Of a stretch of DNA of 64,000 nt, positions 58,408 through 64,000 are shown one piece after another. The translations under genes were made by a program, and so were the position numbers. The stretch covers positions 62,001 to 126,000 of the forward strand of contig NZ_PEGH01000011.1 in NCBI RefSeq assembly GCF_002737755.1. Reading direction: 5' to 3'. Origin of the DNA: Caulobacter sp. BP25 (GTDB lineage Bacteria > Pseudomonadota > Alphaproteobacteria > Caulobacterales > Caulobacteraceae). The notes below the pieces were generated by a model that was not told the origin of the DNA, did no database searches, and worked only from the letters and a program-made list of their open reading frames with translations. Numbering within the stretch: the first letter of the stretch is position 1; each line of letters opens with the position of its first letter.

Positions 58408-61098
58408 TCACCAGGCCTGCAAGGTGATCACCAGTTTCTGCGGTTGCTGCGGAAGGCTGACATAGCTCGAGAATGAGCCCTGGTCGTCATAGGGCATGCC
58501 GTAGGAAAAGCCGTTGATGGTGACGCTGAGCTGATGGAGATAAGCGGCGTACCAGTTCGCCGCCTGCCCTGGAGCGTTCATGACAAACGGCGGCGGCGTC
58601 GTGGGGGTTGTTTTTCCCTTGTCGGTGTAGGTGATGGCCTCGCCCGACACGGTTTTGATCAGTTGCAGCGCGTCGGACTTCGTTCCCCGATAGATATTGA
58701 AGTTGGCGAAGGTGATCGCTCCCGTATTGGGAATGGTCAGAGTCACGGCGTCGCCGGCGGCAACATCTACGGTGACGATATTGCCGGGGATCGTTTCGCC
58801 GTCCGGACTGCCCTTCAGACCAGCGCCCGTGATGGCGTAGTAATAGGTGCCGGCTTGCAGAGCCGCGCCCGCCATGCTCGTCGCGGTAGCGGTCAGCGGG
58901 AAGATGGCCGCCTGCGCCCAGTAGTCGGGCGCCAGAACGTTGGTCCAGTCTCCTCCGGTCGCCGAGCGCGGGGTCAGGCCGCGATTGAAGGCGGCGTTTA
59001 TGGGATTGAACACGTCCTTGACGATGCCAAGCGGAGGGGCTTTTTTATTGCCGTCTGACAGGCCGAACACGCCGTCGGCGCCGAACACCATCGCCGCCGG
59101 GGACGCATATTGGTTGGTCGGCAGCCATTGGGGCGGCGCTGGGTTATCTGGGCCGCGATTGGTGCTGAAGAAGGGCTGATAGAAATTGACGACTTTGCCT
59201 GCATAGTCGCCTGACTGGCCGGTGAGCTGCAGAACGGTATAGGTCTCCGCGTCGACTGTGAGGGTCACCGTTCCTCCGCTCCAGGTGGTATTCACGGAGC
59301 CGGTCAGGGTAAGATTGAACGTATTGTTTTCGTAATAGCTGAAGAAATCCGCGATCGCGTCCGTGAAATACTGGTTGAGCGGCTCATAATTGTAATTGTT
59401 GAGCGGCGGGGTTGCCACCGTGCCCACTGAGGTTCCGTCATCGGTGAAGTTGGGCAGCAGCGACGCGCTTACTCCGTTCGAGAAATTGACGGTGCCGATA
59501 AGGCTTCCGGTGAGGGTCGAGCCATTCCAGGACGCGTATTGGAAATAGCCTGCGGCCCCGTCCTGAGAAAGCAGTAGCGTTCCGGTCTGCGGCGGGCCCT
59601 TTGGAGTCGCCTGAAGCTGAACAGGAGAATAAGGGGCGCTGTTCAGCCGAACCGCCTCGGACATCCCCGGTTGTTCGGAACGATAGATATTGTAAGCCGA
59701 CGCGTTAGGATAAGGGAGCCAGTTCAGGACGGCCACCGTCCCGACATTGATCTGGCCCAGCTGAGGGGCGCCAGCCATGGACTCGACGAAAGAGACCGAG
59801 GCCGTGGCCTGGGCGCTCGCACCGCCGCCCGAAAAGGTTACGGACGGCGGTGAGCTGTAACCGCTTCCAGGATTGGTGATATAGACACCCATCACCTTGT
59901 CGGCCTCACCCAGATAGGCGACGCCTTCCATTCCAGTGCCTCCGCCGCCCGAGAAGACGACCGTCGGCGGCGAACTGTACTCGGTTCCCGCATCGGTGAT
60001 GGTCACAGCCGCTCGCAAGGCTGTGATCGCGTAGTAGAATTGCTGGGGGGCAAGCCCGATCGCTGCCGCGGCGCCGCTGCCGCCACCGCCCGAAACCGTG
60101 ATCGTCGGCGCTGTCGTGTATCCGCTTCCCGCAGTTGTGACGGTGATGTCGGTGAGCTCCCCTTTGGCCACTGTTGCCGTGCCTGCGGCGGTAACGCCCT
60201 CCTTGGGCGCCGAGAAGGTCAGGGAAGGGGGCGTGGTGTAGCCGCTGCCGCCACATTGCACGACCACGCTGGTCGGGTTGACACTGTAGGTGAAGCTGTT
60301 GGCCTGCTCGGGTGTCTGGATCGGCTCGAAACCGGAAGCGGCGGATGACGCGAAGGCCGGGCCGGCGCCGAGGACTCCTGTCAGAAAATCCTGCGGCGCC
60401 GTCAGTCTCTGGGCCCCCAGGCTATAATCGGGCGCCAAGCTGGCGAATGGGAATGCGTTCGAGCTGGCGGGTAAATTCTGCAGATAGGGGATAAAGCCTT
60501 CAAACAGCGTCTTGCGGTCTTGAAGGAAGCCGACGCCGTTATTGAAAGGCTGCGGCGGGTTCGGGCCGGCGGGGGCGCTGAGCACAGCGGTCGCCGTGAA
60601 AGGGAAGCCCACCTGATCCACGGTGGAGACGTCATAGCCGCAGGATGTCGCCGCTAAGCCGAACTCGTAGAGGGCGAAGGTATCGTTCGGGTTGGAGGTC
60701 GGAGTCGGGACGGCCAACTCCTGACTAGCGTTCGGCGTGAGGCCGCTGTTCGGGCCGACGAACATGACCAATTCGCCAGCGGCTATCGAATTGGTGGCTG
60801 GGGGCGGCAGCGTGATCGAGGTGGTCTGCTGGCCGGAATAACTGCCTGGGGCGAACAGGGTCAGCAGAGGGACCTGGGGGGTGTCGAGCGAACTAGTGTA
60901 CTCCCAGCTCCAAATGTTTTGGGATGCGTTCAGGTAGACTTGCGCCCCCCCGTTGAGGTCGCCGAAGATCGCGGCATAAACGCCCTTCCCAGCGACATCA
61001 GCAGGCGCGAAAAACTCGATCTGCAGCGGCGTTGTGGAGGAGACTTGATCGGCCGCCGCCGGGGCTGAGGCCGATGCTGTGAGCGTGAGATCGTCCAT
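58408..61098 (-). CDS. GH64-like beta-1,3-glucanase with inserted repeat region
   Basis: 896 residues from ATG 61098; no signal peptide. The N-terminal part (LQIEFFAPADVAGKGVYAAI, then GYDVSTVDQVGFPFTATAVL) and the far C-terminal part (ATGGDWTNVLAPDYW, YAAYLHQLSVTINGFSYGMP, YDDQGSFSSY) together resemble the two parts of GH64 thaumatin-like glucanases, whose end reads YGFPYDD. Between them lies a region (about 270-440) with four repeats of the form GSGYTTPPSLTFSAP, GSGYTTAPTITVSGGGGSGA, GTEYSSPPTVVFSGGGGTGM and GSGYSSPPSVTFSGGGA. FN3-like units (WLPYPNASAYNIYRSEQ; ITFANFNIYRGTKSD) follow. Export may be by type I secretion, as for the adjacent RTX protein; this is inference. Confidence 0.65.
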   Translation of the reverse strand: MDDLTLTASASAPAAADQVSSTTPLQIEFFAPADVAGKGVYAAIFGDLNGGAQVYLNASQNIWSWEYTSSLDTPQVPLLTLFAPGSYSGQQTTSITLPPPATNSIAAGELVMFVGPNSGLTPNASQELAVPTPTSNPNDTFALYEFGLAATSCGYDVSTVDQVGFPFTATAVLSAPAGPNPPQPFNNGVGFLQDRKTLFEGFIPYLQNLPASSNAFPFASLAPDYSLGAQRLTAPQDFLTGVLGAGPAFASSAASGFEPIQTPEQANSFTYSVNPTSVVVQCGGSGYTTPPSLTFSAPKEGVTAAGTATVAKGELTDITVTTAGSGYTTAPTITVSGGGGSGAAAAIGLAPQQFYYAITALRAAVTITDAGTEYSSPPTVVFSGGGGTGMEGVAYLGEADKVMGVYITNPGSGYSSPPSVTFSGGGASAQATASVSFVESMAGAPQLGQINVGTVAVLNWLPYPNASAYNIYRSEQPGMSEAVRLNSAPYSPVQLQATPKGPPQTGTLLLSQDGAAGYFQYASWNGSTLTGSLIGTVNFSNGVSASLLPNFTDDGTSVGTVATPPLNNYNYEPLNQYFTDAIADFFSYYENNTFNLTLTGSVNTTWSGGTVTLTVDAETYTVLQLTGQSGDYAGKVVNFYQPFFSTNRGPDNPAPPQWLPTNQYASPAAMVFGADGVFGLSDGNKKAPPLGIVKDVFNPINAAFNRGLTPRSATGGDWTNVLAPDYWAQAAIFPLTATATSMAGAALQAGTYYYAITGAGLKGSPDGETIPGNIVTVDVAAGDAVTLTIPNTGAITFANFNIYRGTKSDALQLIKTVSGEAITYTDKGKTTPTTPPPFVMNAPGQAANWYAAYLHQLSVTINGFSYGMPYDDQGSFSSYVSLPQQPQKLVITLQAW

Positions 61099-61686
61099 CT
61101 GTCGTTTCCCTCCCGAAATATCGCTGAAAAATGCATCTCAAAGATAAGTGATCCAATATATACAACTTTTACTAGATTGTGGCTCGGTTTTAGATTTGTC
61201 AAGCCAGTTGATCACCTAGGCCTTCAGAGGCGCGCGTGGCGCGCGCGAGCGGAAGAGCTCACGCCGCGCAACAAAACCGGTGGAAAACCGATAACTTGTT
61301 GCTCTTTTCGACTTGCTGTCCCGCCAGCAAGCACCAAAATCAATGACTTAAGCGGTGTTACATGACACCCAGTCTGCATACCCGTTCTAGAGCCGAACAA
61401 GGCTAGAAACGTAAATAGCGGCCGGTTCTCTTGGGAGCCGGCCGTTTTTGTATTGGGTCCCTTTTGGCGCTATGCCAGGGGGCCTTGGCGCTTTCTGCCC
61501 GAGATAGCTTCCGGTCGCTGATGCTCAAGGGGGGGGCAGGGGGGACCTTGTCGCCAGAGGGCGCGTCAGGGATTTGGATTTCGATCGCCCTGAGGGTCAC
61601 GCCATAACTACCTCGGGTGTTGACTTGTTGTGATGCATCTTAAAGTGTTCTCTTCCTGGGGTTGATTTTTCGGGGCGAGAACATTC
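61099..61686. other. 588-bp intergenic region with a stem-loop terminator but no recognised gene
   Basis: AT-rich near 61130-61200, then GC-rich. A GGTGT-tacatg-ACACC dyad lies at about 61353-61368. CGGCCGG (61419-61425) / CCGGCCG (61438-61444) followed by TTTTT is a + strand terminator not preceded by any annotated gene. The 61230-61370 stretch could be read as an open frame ending at 61365, but no family was recognised. Confidence 0.6.
61419..61449 (+). terminator. Orphan intrinsic terminator
   Basis: CGGCCGG (61419-61425) pairs with CCGGCCG (61438-61444), plus partial pairing TTCTC/GGAG inside, followed by TTTTT. No gene ends just before it on the + strand. Confidence 0.8.
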
Positions 61687-62829
61687 ATGGCGACCATCAC
61701 CGGCGCGGCGGCGGATGACATTCTGATCGGAACGGCGGCTGCGGACGTTATCTATGGGCTGGCTGGAGACGATACGCTCCTTGGTTATGCCGGGGATGAC
61801 ACCTTGGTCGGTGGCGCGGGCGCGGATGCGCTGTTTGGCGGGGATGGCGTTGATGTGGCCAGCTACGCCAGCGCCAGCGTCGGAGTGACGATCAATCTCG
61901 CCACCGGCGCGCATACGGGCGACGCAGCGGGAGATACGTTCGACGGGATCGAGATTATTCAAGGCTCGAACCTGAATGATCTGTTCGTAGCCAATGCCGC
62001 CGCCAATCGTCTCGACGGTTCGGGCGGGTGGACCGACACGATCAGCTACGAGGCCTCTTCCTCGGCCGTGAACGTCAATCTCACGACCAATGCGGTGTCC
62101 GGAGGAGACGCCCAGGGCGACACGATCAGCAGTTTCGAAAAGGTGATCGGCTCGGCCTACGGTGATGTTTTGGCCTCAAGCTCGCCGGGACACATCCTTC
62201 AAGGCGGCGCCGGAGACGATCTTTATCTCGTTTCCGGGCCGGTCATCTCTATCATTGAGGCGGCCGACGAGGGGGAGGACTCGGTCGTCGCTGATGTGAG
62301 CAGCTTTAGGCTCGCCGCCAATGTCGAGACTTTGATGTATGTTGGAACCTCGACCTTCACGGGCTACGGCAATGCTTTAGCGAACATCATCATCGGCGGC
62401 GTCCTAGGCGACAGTCTCTTTGGTCTTGAGGGCGACGACACCCTGCTCGGCGGTGATGGGAACGACACGCTGAACGGTGGTTCTGGCTCCGACAATCTAG
62501 TGGGAGCCGGCGGGGACGATACCCTCTACTTCTACGGAGATGGGCAAGGTCGCGGTGGCGAGGGTGGCGATCTCTACTACATTGCGAGCCTTTACAGCGT
62601 TTCCATATGGGAGGCCGACGACGCTGCGACGGATGTCGTGCGCTTCGCGAGCTTCTGGAGCGTCAGCGATATTCGGGTTGCATGGGATGGTGACGACCTT
62701 CTGATCGCCAGTATCACGGACACGGATTTCAACTCCGCCGTGCGGCTCGTGGACTATGGCGACGACCGCTACATCGAGACGTTCGAATTTGCAGACGGTA
62801 CGGCTTTCGACCCCCTTGGACTTGTCTAG
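61687..62829 (+). CDS. RTX calcium-binding repeat protein
   Basis: 380 residues. Nonapeptide repeats GGxGxDxUx are seen in two blocks: LAGDDTLLGYAGDDTLVGGA, AGADALFGGDGVDV (about 25-60), and LEGDDTLLGGDGNDTLNGGS, GSDNLVGAGGDDTLY (about 240-285). The middle has Asx-rich repeats (VGVTINLATGAHTGDAAGDT; VNVNLTTNAVSGGDAQGDT). There is no N-terminal signal; RTX proteins leave through type I secretion with a C-terminal signal (FEFADGTAFDPLGLV). No catalytic domain is seen, so it may be a surface or adhesive protein. No T1SS genes adjoin it. Confidence 0.88.
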   Translation: MATITGAAADDILIGTAAADVIYGLAGDDTLLGYAGDDTLVGGAGADALFGGDGVDVASYASASVGVTINLATGAHTGDAAGDTFDGIEIIQGSNLNDLFVANAAANRLDGSGGWTDTISYEASSSAVNVNLTTNAVSGGDAQGDTISSFEKVIGSAYGDVLASSSPGHILQGGAGDDLYLVSGPVISIIEAADEGEDSVVADVSSFRLAANVETLMYVGTSTFTGYGNALANIIIGGVLGDSLFGLEGDDTLLGGDGNDTLNGGSGSDNLVGAGGDDTLYFYGDGQGRGGEGGDLYYIASLYSVSIWEADDAATDVVRFASFWSVSDIRVAWDGDDLLIASITDTDFNSAVRLVDYGDDRYIETFEFADGTAFDPLGLV

Positions 62830-63260
62830 CCAGCCCGAAGTTGGCCCTGTTGACCTAAACTGCGATTAGCTCTGGCGGCGCCTTGCCGCCAGCCCGCGCG
62901 CCCCCCGCTATTTGCAAGCGGCGGCCGCCTTGGCGGAGTCCTTCCCAAGCGATACGCCCTTTTCCGCGCCGCGAGAGGGGGGGCGGAATGACCCGTCTCG
63001 TTCAAGGTTTTGGATTCTTCGTCCGTTTGGCCGAAACTTGGCCACATGCATCGCTCGGACAGCGTTGTCATTGGAAATATTTGCCAAATTCTCAGTATGG
63101 GGCGCGGAGCGGTAAGCGCCAGTGGACGTGTTCTTGACCGAAGTGCTACTGAAACCCCGGATATTGCACTGCGGGATCACGACGAAGCAGTGCTGTTCCA
63201 AGGTGAGACGTTCCCAACAGAGGGGCGCGGCCTTTTCACTTATCGCAGGGTGAATTTCAT
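62830..63260. other. Intergenic region before ppdK
   Basis: 431 bp with no convincing gene. A CTGGCGGC/GCCGCCAG hairpin (62872-62892) lies 43 bp after the RTX stop and may end that transcript although no T run follows. A GCACTGC/GCAGTGC pair (63166-63172, 63187-63193) could form a hairpin in the ppdK leader. Several short frames were judged non-coding. Confidence 0.6.
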
Positions 63261-64000
63261 ATGCCGGTTGAGACGCTGACCAAGGCCCGTTGGGTTTACG
63301 CTTTTGGCGGAGGCGGCGCGGACGGCGACGCTTCCATGAAAAATCTTCTCGGAGGCAAGGGCGCCAACCTCGCCGAGATGTCGTCGCTGGGTCTGCCGGT
63401 GCCGCCGGGCTTCACGATCACAACTGAGGCGTGTGTCCATTACTACGCCAACGGCAGACAGTACCCGGCCGAACTGGCTGAACAGGTCAAGGTTGGCCTG
63501 GCCAAGGTCGAGGAGATTACCGGCAAGCGCTTCGGCGATGTCGCCAACCCGCTGCTGGTTTCGGTGCGTTCAGGCGCCCGGGCTTCGATGCCGGGCATGA
63601 TGGACACGGTGCTGAACCTGGGTCTGAACGACGAGACCGTCGAGGGCCTGGCCAAGCTGTCGGGCGACCGGCGCTTTGCCTATGACAGCTACCGCCGCTT
63701 CATCCAGATGTACTCGAACGTCGTGCTGAACCTTGAGCACCACATGTTCGAAGAGATCCTGGACGACCATAAGGATCGTTTGGACGTCACCGTCGACACC
63801 GGCCTGACCGCAGACGACTGGGCCGAGGTCATCAAGGACTACAAGGCCGCCGTCCGCGATAGTCTGGGTAAACCCTTCCCGCAGGACGCTCAGGAGCAGC
63901 TGTGGGGCGCCGTGGGCGCCGTGTTCGCCAGCTGGATGAACGACCGGGCCAAGTTCTATCGCCGCATGCACGACATCCCCGAAAGCTGGGGCACGGCCGT
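63261..64000 (+). CDS. ppdK: Pyruvate, phosphate dikinase, N-terminal part
   Basis: The first 246 codons or so are in the window (ATG 63261; AGGG about 10 bp upstream), and the gene runs off the end. The ATP-grasp domain begins with WVYAFGGGGADGDASMKNLL, GGKGANLAEMSSLGLPVPPG, FTITTEACVHYY, then RSGARASMPGMMDTVLNLGL, the typical PPDK substrate loop. PPDK interconverts ATP + pyruvate + Pi and AMP + PEP + PPi, important in gluconeogenesis. Confidence 0.96.
   Translation, partial: MPVETLTKARWVYAFGGGGADGDASMKNLLGGKGANLAEMSSLGLPVPPGFTITTEACVHYYANGRQYPAELAEQVKVGLAKVEEITGKRFGDVANPLLVSVRSGARASMPGMMDTVLNLGLNDETVEGLAKLSGDRRFAYDSYRRFIQMYSNVVLNLEHHMFEEILDDHKDRLDVTVDTGLTADDWAEVIKDYKAAVRDSLGKPFPQDAQEQLWGAVGAVFASWMNDRAKFYRRMHDIPESWGTA

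Noticed and set aside
61177-61365. 62-codon frame in the glucanase-RTX gap
   Set aside because: No family, no ribosome site and no conservation evidence; treated as non-coding.
63010-63279. 89-codon frame overlapping the ppdK start
   Set aside because: It overlaps the ppdK ATG in another frame and has no recognisable content.
1-64000. CRISPR arrays, tRNA or rRNA genes, complete insertion sequences
   Set aside because: No regularly spaced direct repeats, cloverleaf-like segments or transposase frames were recognised by reading.

Overview
The window is a GC-rich alphaproteobacterial chromosome segment that looks like Caulobacter or a very close relative. The strongest evidence is the flagellin locus flmH-flmG / flbT-flaF-fljM-fljN-flaG-fljO-flaEY, in which the flagellin sequences, the TPR glycosyltransferase FlmG, the FlbT/FlaF pair, sigma-54 type promoters and the large FlaEY protein match the Caulobacter crescentus beta-flagellin region. 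Other support is a GAAC-N7-GAAC alphaproteobacterial SOS box before ssb, a FixK-type box before a universal stress gene, and a Weimberg-type L-arabinose gene set.

Layout. (1) 1-6.9 kb: a catabolic region with two TauD-type dioxygenases, an SDR, a VOC protein, a Rieske oxygenase alpha subunit, an extradiol (DODA-type) dioxygenase, a formamidase/acetamidase and an AraC regulator, arranged as two divergent operons sharing a matched pair of operator-like sites. (2) 6.9-13.9 kb: L-arabinose use, with mutarotase, Gfo/Idh/MocA L-arabinose-type dehydrogenase, AraD1/FAH-family enzyme, pentonate dehydratase (apparently frameshifted at its N terminus) and secreted GH51 arabinofuranosidase, linked by similar palindromic sites. 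(3) 14-22.6 kb: FAD dehydrogenase, NIPSNAP protein, a mosaic palindromic repeat, a sulfur gene run (PLP lyase, sseA, cysK), and a Fe-S photolyase convergent with a phr-cfa pair. (4) 24-34.5 kb: kdsA-hldD (LPS core), an HMG-CoA-synthase-like/thiolase pair, a DUF3089 protein lacking its nucleophile, a phosphotransferase/DUF6285 pair, a DUF808 membrane protein and recG. (5) 34.5-45.3 kb: amino-acid-type ABC transporter, KAS III-like enzyme, outer membrane barrel, sterol desaturase, Nudix-type regulator, HD hydrolase, UspA, hypotheticals and a MoxR ATPase. (6) 45.4-57.1 kb: flagellin synthesis, modification and regulation. (7) 57.3-62.9 kb: ssb with an SOS box, then a region with a broken integrase/XRE chimera, a GH64-like beta-1,3-glucanase interrupted by unusual repeats, and an RTX protein, which look acquired. 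(8) 63.3 kb to the end: start of ppdK.

How the genes work together: the left third feeds carbon (an aromatic or side-chain compound, and arabinan-derived L-arabinose) into central metabolism. The middle is mostly housekeeping and envelope functions. In the flagellar block, FlmG and two GNAT proteins are candidates for glycan transfer and sugar acetylation on the flagellins, FlbT/FlaF act post-transcriptionally on flagellin, and the FljM/N promoters carry sigma-54 elements with nearby CGGCA/TGCCG palindromes. All functional statements rest on motif reading and remembered family features. No database search was run.
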